Assembly (NCBI RefSeq): GCF_000247695.1
Contig: NW_004624742.1
Span: 24,080-88,079 of the forward strand
Direction of reading: 5' to 3'
Length of the DNA stretch: 64,000 nucleotides
Source: Heterocephalus glaber
Lineage: Eukaryota; Chordata; Mammalia; Rodentia; Bathyergidae
Shown: positions 38,606 through 50,893 of the stretch, one piece after another
How the letters are laid out: every line of letters begins with the position of its first letter
Numbering within the stretch: the stretch's first letter is position 1
Program-made: the position numbers and the translations under genes
Notes under the pieces: generated by a model
Databases searched by the model: none
Seen by the model: only the letters and a program-made list of their open reading frames with translations
Told to the model about the DNA's origin: nothing

Positions 38606-41600
38606 TTTACCTTCCTGCTAATAATTAATAAAATGACAGAATGAAGTTTTCAGAGATTTGAAAAATACTATCAACCACTTATCTAATTTATACTTATACA
38701 GCATGCCATTCAATGACAATTGAATATGTAGTATTCTAAAGCACATTTAGTACATTTAGCTAGATAAGCATATTCTGGACTATAAAAGAAATCTCAAAAA
38801 TTTTAAAATAATTCAAATCATACAAAATACATACTCTTACCAACACAGAATTAAATTAGTAATTGACAATAAGAATATATTTGGAAAATACTCAAATATT
38901 TTAAAAAATAAATATATAGCTCTATATAACACCTTTATCAAAGAGAAATCATGCAAAAAATTAGAAAGTATTTCAAACTTAAAGAAAATTGATGTATGAC
39001 ATTTCAAAATTTGTTGTATGGTAAAAAAGCATCCGTGGGAAAAATTATGGTACCATATCCATGTATCAGTAATGAAGGAATGTCTCAAAGTAATGACCTC
39101 GACTTCTGTCTTTAAAAACTAGAAAAACAATAGAAAATTAAATCTAAAGTGAATAAAATAAATGATATAGTATGAATCAATGAAAAAAATCAGTGAAATA
39201 AAAATCAGAAAAATAATAGAGAAAATTAATGAAATTAAACTGCTTCATTGTGGAGATTGAAACTGATAAAACAATGGTGAGACTGTTCCAGAAGAAAAAA
39301 CAAAGAAACATGAATCACCAGTATAGAGAATGAGAAAGGAACACCCCTGCCAATTCTACAGATATTAAAAGGAAAATAACACAATATTATGAACAGCCTG
39401 TGTAAATGAACTCATCAACTTTGGTGAACTGAACAGATTTCCTTAAGGACACAAATTATCAAAACTTCCTCAAGAAGCAAAAAGTTAACATTAAAGAAAT
39501 TAAATTCCTACTTCAAAGCAATACTGTGAAGAAAACTTCAAGCCCAGCTGGCTGCACAAGTGGATTCTACAAATTATTTTAGAAATAATTATGCTGGTTC
39601 TATATGTAGTCTTCCAGAAAACTGAAAGAGAAAGGACTGCCTGACCAATACCATGGGATGATCATCCTGAAGCCACAACCAGACAACTATAGGAGGAGAA
39701 AAGAAATATTTCTAGATGCAAAAATTCTAAACAAATTTTAAAAATCTATTCCGACAATATATAAAAATACTACATCATAACCAAATGAGTTTCATCTTAG
39801 AAATTCCAGGTATGTTCTACAATTGAAATTGTAATTTACGTATTACAAACTAAGTAGTAATAATAATAGTCACATGAACTATATCATAAACTCATTAAAC
39901 CCATCAGGGAAGAAAAACATTTGAAAAAAACTAAAATCTATTTCTAATTAAAGATGAAAAGTCACAGCAACATAAGATTTGAAGAGAAATTCTTCAACCT
40001 CATGAAGGGCATCCGCAAAACAAACAAAAATACCTACAATACTTAATAGTGAAAAACAATATATTCCTCCCAAATGCAACAAAATAGCTGTTATCACTAA
40101 CTTCTATTTCCCGTTGTACTAGAGATCCTGTCCTGTACAATAAAAGAAGGAAAAAAGGCATCAGATTGCAAAGCAAGAGCCAAAACTCCCTCATTCATAA
40201 ATGACATTTGACATGATTGTCAATGTCAAAGACTTGACAGAGTGGACCCCAATCAGCTACATAAACCATACAACCACAGAAGAAAAACAAAACAAAACAA
40301 AGATGAAAATCCACTTAACTTACAAAGGCAGTCAACGAGTTCACAAACTATTACTTTTGGATTTTATACTTGAAATTATTGCACGAAAGTGCTATTTATT
40401 TTCATTACTTAGATGTTTAATCAAATACTTTGATTTTTGCTCCACAGATAAATGCCAAATTTGACTCATCCTATGCAAGGTCCCGCCAAAATCAGTGAAT
40501 TTAGTAAGGTAGTATGAGAAAAAAATCAGCATAAAATCAATTGTATTTATATATGCTAGTAATAAACAATTGAAAATTTTAAAAATATATCATTTAAGTA
40601 GCAAAAAATGCAAAATATGGATAAATCTGATGAAAATAGTAACTCTGAAAACTACAAAAAATTGCTGAGAAAAATTAAAACTGAACTAAATAAATGCACA
40701 TATGACAAAAAACTAACAAATCACTATTGTTAATAGGTCATTCTCCCAATATTTATCTATGGATAAAGTGCAAACCTAATCAAAATACTAGAAGATTCTT
40801 TTGTAGAGTGTAACAAGCTGATTTGAAAATGTATAAAGAAGTACAAAAGACTTATAAAACAACTCATAAGTAGAAAAATTAGAAGTCTAAAACTTTCTGA
40901 TTTCAAGAGTTATTTTAATTATTCAAGAATTAGTTCATTAGTACAGTAGTCAAGATTGTCTGTATTGGCAAATAGACAAGAAAACCGATGGACAGTGCTA
41001 CAGAAAATCAGTAAATTAGCTGTATGCACAACTGATTTTTCCAAAGGTGTAGAAAGACAATTTGACATAGAAAAAAAATACAGTGTTTTTAAGAAATGAT
41101 GCTGGAAAAATTACATATCTATGTGAAACAAAAAACTTCTTGATTCATATCTCGTAGGATACATAAAAATTAATTCAAAATAGTCTAGACCTAAATTAAA
41201 ACAAAACTAAAACTTCTGGAAGAAAATGTGTGAGGAAAAAATCCTTATGCATTTAGGTTTGGTAACTTTCTTAATACTTATCAAAATCATCATCCTTAAA
41301 AGGAAAATGATAAATGTGATTTCACTCAATTTCAAAACATTTGCTTTTCCAACCTATGTTAAGAAAAGTGAAAATATAACCACAGACTGAGAGAAAAATC
41401 CTTGCAAATAATGTATATGATAAAATGTTTGTATCCAGAAAATTTAAGCAATTACCAAAAATTAAAGAATTACAAGGTTGTAATAAGAACAACTCTCCCT
41501 GCTGTGAGCAGAAATAAGATGACAAATAAGCATATGAAAATGTGCCCAACATTGTTAATCACTAGAGAAATCCAAAGTAAAACTACAATGAAACACAACT

Positions 41601-41865
41601 ATATAGCTATTACAAAGTCTGAAGACTTTCAAAAGACTAATCACACCAAATATTGGCAAGCATATGGGACTACAGGATTCTTACACACTGCTATTGGTCA
41701 TAAACCACTTTTGAAAATAATTTGACTTTTGAAAAAGTTAAACATTCAACTGTCGTATGACCAAGATAGTCCAACTTTTAGGTAGTCACCCAACAGAAAG
41801 TAAAACATATGTTTAAAAAAAAAGACTTGTATGAGAATGTTCGTAGAAGCTTTCTTTTTTAGTAA

Positions 41866-41920
41866 CAAGAAAGGAAGAAAGAAAGAAAGACAGAGAGAGA
41901 GAGAAGGAAAGAAAGGCAGT
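41866..41920. repeat. (GAAA)n/(GA)n purine repeat
   Basis: 'aagaaaggaagaaagaaaga' followed by GA repeats. It lies near the 3' end of the L1. Confidence 0.9.
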
Positions 41921-42387
41921 GAGACCAACCCACATTTCTATAAACACCAAACTGGATAAACCAACTATCATGTATATCTACAATGAAACACTAATTTATG
42001 TGCAATAAAATTGATTAACCTCAAAATAATTATGCTGAGTGAAAGAAGCCAGAACACCCCCTCCCCCAAAACAAAGACATATTTAAGATGCCATTATAAA
42101 TCTCTAGAAAATGTGACTTAATCTATAGTGAAAGAAATTGTATTGATGGATGCTTCATGAACAGAGAGGGCAGAGGTGACAATAAAACTTTCTTACCAAA
42201 AGAGACTGGTTTCATAATCTTAATTTTAATAGTGGCCCCAAAATATATACATATGTTAAAACTGGAAATTGTACACCTGAAAGATGCAATTGATTTATAT
42301 TTTACGTAACAGCTAATTTTGTGTTGTATTACACAAGTATGCTTAGAATTGCACACACATATATACATTTGTTTTAAAAAATACATT

Positions 42388-42566
42388 CAGCCAGGTGTGG
42401 CAGTGCATACCTGTAGTCCTAGTACTCTGGGAGGCTAAGGCTAGAGGGTCACAAATTTGAGTTCAGCTTAGGCAATTTACCAATTTAGCAAGATCATGTC
42501 TCAAAATAAAAATGAAAAAAGAAGATAGCATTGTAGTTCTGTGCAAAGGCCCTGAGTTCAGTCTTC

Positions 42567-42570
<4 letters not shown>
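42388..42570 (+). repeat. B1 + ID-like composite SINE
   Basis: Left half is 7SL-derived: 'agccaggtgtggcagtgcat', 'cctgtagtcctagtactctg', 'gtctcaaaataaaaatga'. After a short A-rich linker the right half resembles the second half of an ID ('tgcaaaggccctgagttcag' then 'tcttcagtaac'). The same structure is at 60389-60563, so it is a dimeric family, as known in several non-murid rodents. Confidence 0.8.

Positions 42571-42605
<35 letters not shown>
42571..42605. repeat. (AC)17 microsatellite
   Basis: Uninterrupted AC run that grew from the A-rich tail of the composite SINE before it. Confidence 0.95.
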
Positions 42606-42609
<4 letters not shown>

Positions 42610-44286
42610 TTCAATTTTAAATTACAATAGTACTTTTCATGAAGTGTTTCCTGGGAATTAACTCCAGATAGAATGGAAGGCTAACAGCTGGGCCCACCTC
42701 CTCAAGCCACCACTATGATACTGAATCATAGAAATTGATGTGAAGTTAAAAATGACCTTAAACAGTATGAGGAAATAAAAGCAATTTTGGTTGAATTTTT
42801 AAGCTTTGGGTTTGTGGGAGATTAAAATACTGGTGGTTCATGTCATTCAGTAAAAGCAAAATCTTAAGAAAATCCATCAAGGCTTTTAAAATATTCTATA
42901 GACATTAGCTGGCTACAATATACACTTTCTCAAATTCTCCTTTATTTTGTAATTTTTCAAGATCCATTTTGAGTAAGAATAGCATTTCTCTGATAGGAAA
43001 GTATAGCATCAAACCCAGTGAACCATGTGAAAGACCCTGCAGCTGGTGCAGATACACTGAGTTAACTCTTCTGTGGTGTAAACTAGTTCATGAGAAAGGC
43101 AGTGGAACCAGTGAACAAACTGAATAATTGGATGTTGTCAAAAAACGAAAATAAAGTCCCCACTCAGAGAACTGAAAAGTATGTTCAGTGGACTCACTTA
43201 CTTAATATCAACTTGATGTCAACTTACTTTATAAGCCAGGGCTGTCCTTTCATAGAAAACTCAGCTCTAGTGTATTCTTCCTCTGAAGGATTAGGGGGAT
43301 CTGGAGAAAGAATGGAAAACATACACTCTCCAACAGTTTCCTCCCTCCTCTCTTTCCCAAAAAGTTTCTAAAATGTACCTCTTCTTCATCTCAAAGGACC
43401 CATTTGATCTTTGATTTTTAAAATGATCGTCTGAAAAAAACCACTATTTGTTTTATGAGAGGGTGAAATGCAGGAGGCAAGCTAACGGATATTACTCAAC
43501 ATAAGACTCTGCAGTGATATGTATTGCATAAACTTCATCATGCACTAGTTATCTAGTTCTGCTTTTTATTTTTATATTTTGGCTTGATAACAACTTTTCC
43601 CCCCTTAGCTTTCTTTATTGCCAATGGATATTTTTAGTCTTTTGCATTGTATCCACAGGGAATACTCTTCAGAAATTTATTTTTCACAAAGAACTAATTT
43701 CAGATTCTCCCTTTAGGTCTTCTAAGACATTTACTTGAAAGCACTCTCTGTATTCTTTAAGATAGTTTATAAAAACTAAATTCTTAACACATCACTGTTT
43801 TAAAGGCTTGGATGCTATATTTTAATAACTTTCTTTTTGAACCATCATTTATGGCTAGAAAATTGATTCCATCTATACTAAATTTAAGGCTACATTTACA
43901 AATATGATTCAAATAATTTTGAGCCATCTAATAGAAAAATGGTATTAGAAAACATCAAACTACTGGTTTGATCACCAGGCTAGGCAAGCATTCTTAAAAT
44001 ATCACAAGTGAGAAATTCTTTGATATAACAGTTAAATATATGTTTAATAAACCCTCAGTTTACTGAAAATTTTAATCTATAGGATCCGTATTCATTTTCA
44101 GAACCAAATGGCACATAGGAATTAAGATCATTTTGGTAAGAATATGTAATAATGCAGTAACTAGTGGTTATTCATTTTAATAGCAAATAAAGAATCAGTA
44201 AATGAAACTCATCATATAAAACCACACTTTTCCCAGTCTTTTCAAGCAGTCTACCAGAGTGCATTTTATAACTGTGTTGAAAAGAT

Positions 44287-44352
44287 TTAAAAAAAGAAGA
44301 AAAGAAAAAGAAAAAGAGAGCAGAGAGGAAGGAAGGAGGGGGGAAGAAAAAG
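44287..44352. repeat. Polypurine (GA-rich) tract
   Basis: About 65 bp of nearly pure A/G, ending in a ggaaggaaggaggggggaag segment. Such tracts can adopt triplex structures. Confidence 0.9.
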
Positions 44353-44459
44353 CATACACTTTGGGATGAATATTTGGTTAAAACTAACTTTGATTCTTAA
44401 GGAAAATGGAAGAAATACGAACTGACAAACCAGGTTTTATAATTTCAAATTTATAGAAT

Positions 44460-44640
44460 CACAGAATAGTATTAAAATTTATACTTATCTGAGTTGATCT
44501 CAATAATCTTTGTAAAAAAGGTATGAATATCATCCCTATTTCATGATAAGAATCCAATATCCAGATGAAAGTATGTAATTTCCTGTGGATCTTTCTCAAA
44601 CTATAAGTGGTAGAATTTCAAAATGATAACAGAACACCTA
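44460..44640 (+). repeat. MIR-like SINE trace
   Basis: 'atcatccctatttcatgata' corresponds to the MIR 'ttatccccattttacagatga' and is followed by similarly degraded 3' sequence. Confidence 0.4.
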
Positions 44641-45779
44641 ACAGCACAACCCTACTTACTCTCCTGCTAATAACTCAAAAAATTAAAATAGAAAGAAAAA
44701 AGCATAAACATACTCACAATAGCAATTGGAAAATTATTTTTTAAAGTCATGCATCATTGTGTAGGATGACCCGTGTATGATCACTTTTTTTTCACCTCCT
44801 CTGGTGAAGGTGTTTAATGAGCAGAAGAATAGGAAGGGTAATCAGCCAGAGGGAAGAGAAGAATCAAAGACCTAGATAATTCACAAACTGGAAAATGAGC
44901 TCTTAACTAATCAAGATTGGATTGTAAATAGGATAGAAAGAATTTATCCTTGGAGTTGGCCTGAATAGCATTTGTACCCAATCCAAGAAAGTGTTTGTGA
45001 ATTTCACAGTTGACTATTTTTTAACCCTTTGAGATTCTTTTTCCTGGACTAATTATCCATTGTGTACATGAAGCAAAGAAATAACTTATCATTAAAATCA
45101 TTCTTAAGGTAATACTTCACTTTGCATGTTGTTAAAATGCCTAGGGCATTAATAAGGAATGAGTTAACTTTATCAATACAGCTTCTTTTGGGAGTTTCTG
45201 ATCTATATACTGATCACCCAAAAGGAAATTTTCTGTAATATTTTATTCATGAAAAATTTAGGGAAGCAACTAGATTGACTAATCTTTCCATAATAAATAA
45301 TTTAATTTCACTTTGTGCTGCTTTTGCATTTTAATTTTTTCATAATGTGTCCTTTAAAACTCTCAATATTAAAGTGATCAGTGACTGTTTTGTGCCTGAT
45401 TTAGTTTAAATTGTAAATTTAGTTATGGCTCTTTGGTTACAAGGTGGGAGAGGAGATATCTTAATATAGGAATGAATACAATGGCAAGCTGAAAAATCTG
45501 TGTATTCAATAAAATGTTAAATGAATTACCTGCAACTTTGTAGAAATCAACAAAAAATGATATATAACACCATATGACAGTAATTATTGTTACTCGGGCT
45601 ATAATTACACTTCACACACTTTATATTTCATATATTTTCATGCATACTATTGAACCACAGGGTTTTATGACTCAGAGTTGTCTAATCTCTTGCTTAAAAG
45701 CTTGTAAAGTCTTTCTCATTCAAACTCAAACTACTAGGCTAGATACCTTTTGGTAGGACTGTAACCTTGAAATTTAGGC

Positions 45780-47058
45780 AGAGCTGCTTGTAGTTAGGAT
45801 GTGGAAAGCCAACAATCAGAAGGGTAAACTCCAAAATCAGGTTTTTTAAAAAAACTAACTGAGATCAGAGATGCAAATAAATTAAGTGAACTAAATTCCA
45901 GAAAATGACAAGGAGAACAGATATTCACCACTATTCTGTTTCCTGGAGGAATGATGAAAAGAGAAAGAAGTTACTATAAAGGGACCAGTTACAGTTTTAA
46001 AGACCTTTGAACAGATATGTTTCTAGTGATGTGATGTATGAGAACACTGAGGAGTCCAGGTACAGACTGTATCTGTACTCACCAACCAACTCCTTTTTTG
46101 TGAGTCGTCACTCACTGTTGTCCACCAAATGTGGAGCCAAAGCAACTGAGCTGAGAAAGAACCTTCCAAAAGTAAACAGCACCTTCTCCGATTAAAAGGC
46201 CCAGACCTGCTGAAGGGTAGAAAAGTGAAGAGCCCTGAGAAACCCTTCTGCTGAATTCTGGGTCTTCACTAATTGGTTTGTGCCATGGCCCTTAGAAGGC
46301 CCGAGGAAGAGTTCAGCAAAAGATAACCTGAAGCATAGGAAGCTATGGGGGATAAGGAGCAAAAAAGTCCCTCAAGTTATCAAAAACCCAGGAGCTAGAC
46401 TGTATAACAGCCAGAAATGTCTTTTAATTTGGAAAGTTGGTGGCTAGACTAATAACAATACAAAGAATCTGAGTTTCTGTGGCCTTAAATCCCAAGTCCT
46501 GGTGTGGGGAAATTTCTGAGAGCCAGCTTCAGAACATACAATGCCAATGGAGAATTAAGTCTACTTAAAGCTGCAACAAATCCCAGGGTCAGTATAACTG
46601 AATGTGATTTTTCAGGATCCTATATTAGTAGCCCAACAGAACTAGGATACCCATTTCTAGGGGTAATTATTATTTCTCTAAGTCTCCACTGTTCTGTCTC
46701 ATAAATAATTTGATATAGAGAAAAAAATTATGGCACATGGGAAAAAAACATGACCCAGGGTCAAGAGAGTTTTCTTCAGAATTGTCTACCGAAGCAGATT
46801 TAGAAATAGAATTGGAATTATCAGATAGAGACTTAACAAAATCATTACAAATGTAAAAACAAAAAGATCTAGTGGTAGAAAAAAAATGGACAGTCATGAA
46901 AATATGTGGAGCTTTGTCAGATGTTTGTAAAATATTCAAACTGAAATAGAATAAGTTAAAAATTCCATATGAGAAATGGTGAAGTCATAGATAGGCTTAA
47001 AGGAGAGCGAAAATAGCAGAAGAATCAGTGAAGTGAAAGACAAAATAGAATTTGACAT
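45780..47058 (+). mobile_element. Ancient L1/HAL1 5'-ORF1 relic, sense
   Basis: The segment from about 46710 ('aattatggcacatgggaaaa', 'agatagagacttaacaaaat', 'gaagaatcagtgaagtgaaa') follows the ORF1 region of old L1/HAL1 elements. The upstream part to 45780 probably belongs to the same element but is less certain. Confidence 0.5.
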
Positions 47059-47207
47059 TTTTTGTTGAGAGAGAGAGGGTCTCACTATGTAGTTCAGGCT
47101 GGCCTTGAACTCATTTTGTAGCCCAGGCTGGCCTCAAACTCACGGTGATCTTCCTGCCTCAGCCTTCCAAGTGCTGGGATTACAGGCGTGTGCCACCACA
47201 CCCAGCC
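47059..47207 (-). repeat. B1 SINE with internal duplication, antisense
   Basis: The complement of a full B1: 'gggtctcactatgtagttca', 'ggctggccttgaactca', then again 'agcccaggctggcctcaaac', and 'gctgggattacaggcgtgtg', 'ccaccacacccagccc'. The repeated 'ggctggccttgaactca/ggctggcctcaaactca' is the about 29-bp internal duplication that typifies rodent B1. It is relatively undiverged. Confidence 0.94.
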
Positions 47208-49237
47208 CTATGTTCACATTTTGAGAAGAAATTTTCCATGCTGGTAGTCACCTTTACCAATACACACCTTTAAAAAATAAGGACTTCTTGAATATTACAC
47301 ATGTTAATTTTCAAATTATGAATCAAAGATGTTAAGCTGCAGATTAATTTGTGGCTGTTGTTTTGTTTTTAGTTGTTTCTTGGCTGGTTGATTAGATTTC
47401 TTAGTTGTAGCTGTCTACTGGCACTTGATCATCTTGTTACTTGTAAATAGTGAGCCCAAGCTCCAAAATTTTCCTATCAGTAAAACTTTCTGCCTTCTTA
47501 CGTCTACTGCTTCAATCTTATTAATTGTGCAATTCCTGCCACAGTGCAATTGCTTCTTTTTCACAAAAAGTGTTTTATTAACTTCTTTTTCACGTTTAAA
47601 ATTTGGAGAACTGACTTTCTTTCAAAAAACAGATTTAACCAGCTATTTGATAGACTTTTGAGATCGTAATTTCATGGTAGTGATGGGATAACGGGGGAAA
47701 AATCATGGGGTATGCGAAAATAAATTGCTAAATACAGTACCAGGATCTGAGAGATCTAGAGTCCTTCACAGCTCTTTCACTAACTATGTAATCTTAAGTT
47801 ATAATTTAATCTATAAACAAAAAGGTTGGACACAAGTATCACTGCCCTAAAGAGAGACTATACTTCTAGAAATGATTTGATTAAACGGATCTCTACCTGG
47901 GACTCAGAAATCACTTTTGTAATATATAAATCTCATTGCATTATTACAGTTCATGTTGAATAGTAGGAGAAAAAACTTTACTCTTTAAACTGAACCATAA
48001 ATACTTAGCCATTATTTAGGCAACTTTGAATTACACATAAGAGAAGCCATTGGGATCTTTTGCCCAGAAAACATATGAGATCATTCCAGAGGTGAATACA
48101 TACCATTTTCTATTTTCTACTCCATTTCAGTCACATATAATAAAATAGTTTGATGGGAGCAACTGAGAAAATTACTGAAAATTTTTATATTCTGAGGTTC
48201 TTTGACTACAGGATGAGTTGGCAAAGGGGCAAGATTAATATCTATTTCTGGAAAAAAATTGAGATGGAGTTACATTTGTAGGGAGAGACTTTTTTCTTCT
48301 TGCTTCATTGGACAAGAAAGCTTTATCTTGTTCTCTGAGGTTAACTGTGGGGACAGACACCTGCTGGGAGCTGGGGAACACAAGGCAGAAAGAGGAAGGG
48401 AGAGAATGCTCTGCTAGTTTCCTGGCTAGACAAGTCACGTTGCACTTCGGGCATGAAGATGAGGGTAAGAGTTTTAAATCAGCTGTGAAATTATTTTGGT
48501 ACTTAGTATAGAGTGGAGGATTGGGGTTATATTTTCTTAGTAATTTCCTAGAATAGACAAACAGGAGTTTTATATGAGAGCTTGTATATGATGAAAGTTT
48601 AGATCTTTGGATATCAAAAATCTCAATCATTTGGCCCAGCAGAAATGGGAGTTCATTTGTATTGACTCTTGAGATAATAATCAGGGAAAAATATCAAGAA
48701 GGTCATTTTTGTCTGAACTTCAGATTTCTAATATCAGAAAGCTTAACTTTGGATAGATCTACCAAAAATAGACAATTAACTTTAAAAAAAGATACTTTTC
48801 TATGTGCATCTCTTTTGGATCATAGTATCCCAGTCAGTAGTTGTTCACAGGAATTTTCTCAAAGTATATATTTGAGGATTAACCAGGAAATAATGCAGTC
48901 TAAATGCAAGTTAATTCACATATAATACGGTATATAAATGATGAAGTCTTTTTTTCTAACAATTCTGAATCTTAATTCTCATGCTCTAGTAATTGTCAGG
49001 AACATTACATGGAACAAATTTTAATTTAGTCTCCCTAATTAGTGACATCTACTTATTTAGCTCCTCTCTCTATTTTCTCATAAGACCCATGTATCACTGG
49101 TGAAGGTTGATTTCTCTAATCAGTCAACACACAGTATTAATGCTTACCTGAGTTCTTTCTTAGAGCATCTTCCTTTACTGTACTGTGACATCTGAAACCC
49201 TTCTCATGTCATCTTTTGATAACTTTTATGTATTTCT
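47208..49237. other. Unique intron
   Basis: Two kilobases with no gene and no named repeat. Open frames here lack splice-site context or codon bias. Confidence 0.5.
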
Positions 49238-49317
49238 TTTTTTGGTACCGGGGATCGAACTCAGGACCTTGCACTTGTGAGGCAGGTGCCGGAACCACTG
49301 AGCTAAACCCCCGGCCC
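49238..49317 (-). repeat. ID-type SINE, antisense, full length
   Basis: 'ttggtaccggggatcgaact', 'caggaccttgcacttgtgag' and 'accactgagctaaacccccg'. It is bounded by a 16-bp duplication beginning acttttat with one mismatch (49222-49237 and 49318-49333). Confidence 0.95.
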
Positions 49318-49425
49318 ACTTTTATATATTTCTAACCCTTCCATCTTCCTCTTTGCCTTTACTAAATATGTATTTCTTCTAAAAAATAGAAAGAGTAGAG
49401 GTCATTATTTTTCATTCTCCTTACT

Positions 49426-49694
49426 TGTCCCGGCCTGCGGGTAAGTCAATGGAGACCCTAGAGGGGGAGTGAGAATGACAAAGGACGGGACACGAGAGAT
49501 GGAGACAAGACAGGTTTCTGATCAAGTCTCGTTTATTGTGGAAGCTGCTACAACATATATACCGTAGGGCTAGAGGGGAGGAGCAAGAGGAGGGTACTGG
49601 GGCTACTTCCTTGTTGCCGGGTAGATTTGCAGCAGGCCCGGATATGTCCGTAAAAGGCACTCAAGAGTTCTAGCGGGGGGGCAAGGCCCCCACA
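49426..49694 (-). mobile_element. Solo LTR, class II (ERVK/IAP-like), antisense
   Basis: A 269-bp unit with TG...CA ends on either strand. Read on the minus strand it starts TGTGGGGGCCTTGCC and ends GCCGGGACA, with a TATA-like gtatatat and an AATAAA signal (its complement is in tcgtttattgtgg near 49529) in LTR order. It is flanked by a perfect 6-bp duplication, cttact (49420-49425 and 49695-49700), the target size of class II elements. Its GC is far higher than the intron's, which fits a comparatively recent arrival. No internal viral sequence remains. Confidence 0.87.
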
Positions 49695-49893
49695 CTTACT
49701 TACCTCTCTACTCATTCACTCCTCTGTTTTTTCAGCTAAAATTTCACCCAGTACATTTCTTGTTTCCCACTGCCACTTCTAAGAGTGGAGTCATCCATTT
49801 TGTGTCCTCAGCCATATTTTGTGAGATTAAGCTTTAGTTCTTTTTCAATAGACTAATGTGTCTTTGTTCTGCTTTTCCTTCTTCTTACCTCTC

Positions 49894-50252
49894 TGTTAGG
49901 GTTTAGATCTAAAATGTCCACCAAAAGTATCCTGTGCATGGAAGGTGTTCAGATCATGGGCCATTATAGGTGACTTACTGTTAGGAGGTGGGAAGTGGGA
50001 GGTGGGTCACCACGGCTGTATCCTGGAAGGATATGTCTCTCTCCCTACCTTCTCCCTTTGCTCTCTTCTCCCTGGCTGCTATGATGTGGGCAGTTTTCCT
50101 CCACAATAGACCCTCTCACGATTCTGTTTCTGCATTTGAACCTACCAACCATGGACTGAAACTTCTGAAACTGTGAGCCAAAATAAACCTCTCCTCTTTT
50201 AAACTGTGGGTGTCAGGTATTGTTATCTCAACAAGAAAGTGACTAAGATATC
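49894..50252 (+). mobile_element. ERVL-MaLR-type LTR, sense
   Basis: Starts TGTTAGGGTTTAGATC and ends with 'gtgagccaaaataaacctct', 'cctcttttaaactgtgggtg' and 'aagaaagtgactaagat', the usual polyadenylation-signal end of rodent-type MaLR LTRs. Confidence 0.78.
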
Positions 50253-50554
50253 CTCACACTCAGATATTCATGAATTTTGACATATTGTTTTTAGTCTTCA
50301 TTTGCCATCATCCCACCAACTTTAAAATCAAGATTTGTAGTCTTTATTGCCATATCTTCACTTTTTATCCTCTGATTAATCGGACCATTGTGTTGCTAGC
50401 TTTCTTCTATAAATAGATGATGGTCTTGTTTTCCCAAGAATTATGACACCTATAAAGTCTTAAAAACTGAGATCCTTTTATCAGAACAAAAGCCCATATA
50501 TTCTTTATCTCCTACCTTGGGTGCTGTTTTACCCTTCATTACTTCCTCTGCCCC

Positions 50555-50893
50555 TTAATACTGATATGTCAACTTCAGTGGATTAAGAAAAGTCCAATGA
50601 ATTAGTAAAGCAGCCTCCTGGTTGTGAAGAGTGGATCATGTAGGTGTGGCTTTGGATATTATACAAGGTTGTTTACCCACCATCCTTTCTGACACTGTTA
50701 TTCTGCTCTGCTTAACAGCAGCCATGAACTAAGCAGCTTTGTTCTGCCATACTCTTCCACCATAAAGTTTCTGCCTTGGAGACTGCCAACCATACAGTGA
50801 ATCTTCTGAAACCATCAGCTAAATTAAACCTGTTCTCTTTTAATTTGTGGATGTCCAGTATTGTGTCTCAGGACTGAAGCCTGACTAATAATA
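50555..50893 (+). mobile_element. ERVL-MaLR-type LTR, sense, second copy
   Basis: The 3' half parallels the LTR 300 bp upstream: 'cttctgaaaccatcagctaa', 'attaaacctgttctctttta' and 'gaagcctgactaata'. The two copies are too different to be paired LTRs of one provirus. Confidence 0.65.

Larger units (their letters stand above)
36700..42360 (+). mobile_element. Long ancient L1 (L1M/HAL1 grade), sense, about 5.6 kb
   Basis: L1 landmarks occur in element order: an ORF1-like A-rich part at about 36750-37300, an inter-ORF region, then ORF2 pieces such as 'caagcccagctggctgcaca' (39540 region), 'accaaatgagtttcatctta' (reverse-transcriptase region, 39780), 'aatgcaacaaaatagctgtt' (about 40073) and 'tatatgctagtaataaacaa' (40550). 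Further on come 3' UTR motifs, ending near 'gttaaaactggaaattgtac' at about 42255. Every frame is full of stops. It is unusually complete in length for such an old copy. Open frames inside it (for example 41402-41725) are remnants or chance. Confidence 0.7.
42606..45779. other. Unique intron
   Basis: 3.2 kb with no gene. There is a MIR-like trace at about 44460-44640, a purine tract at 44287-44352, and a dense repeat-free block at 44980-45420 that looks like conserved non-coding sequence. Confidence 0.45.

Noticed and set aside
41402..41725. 107-codon plus-strand frame
   Set aside because: It lies in the 3' part of the ancient L1 relic, with no known domain.
49894..50893. Two MaLR LTRs as paired ends of one provirus
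   Set aside because: They differ too much in sequence, are only 300 bp apart and have no internal gag-like sequence between them.
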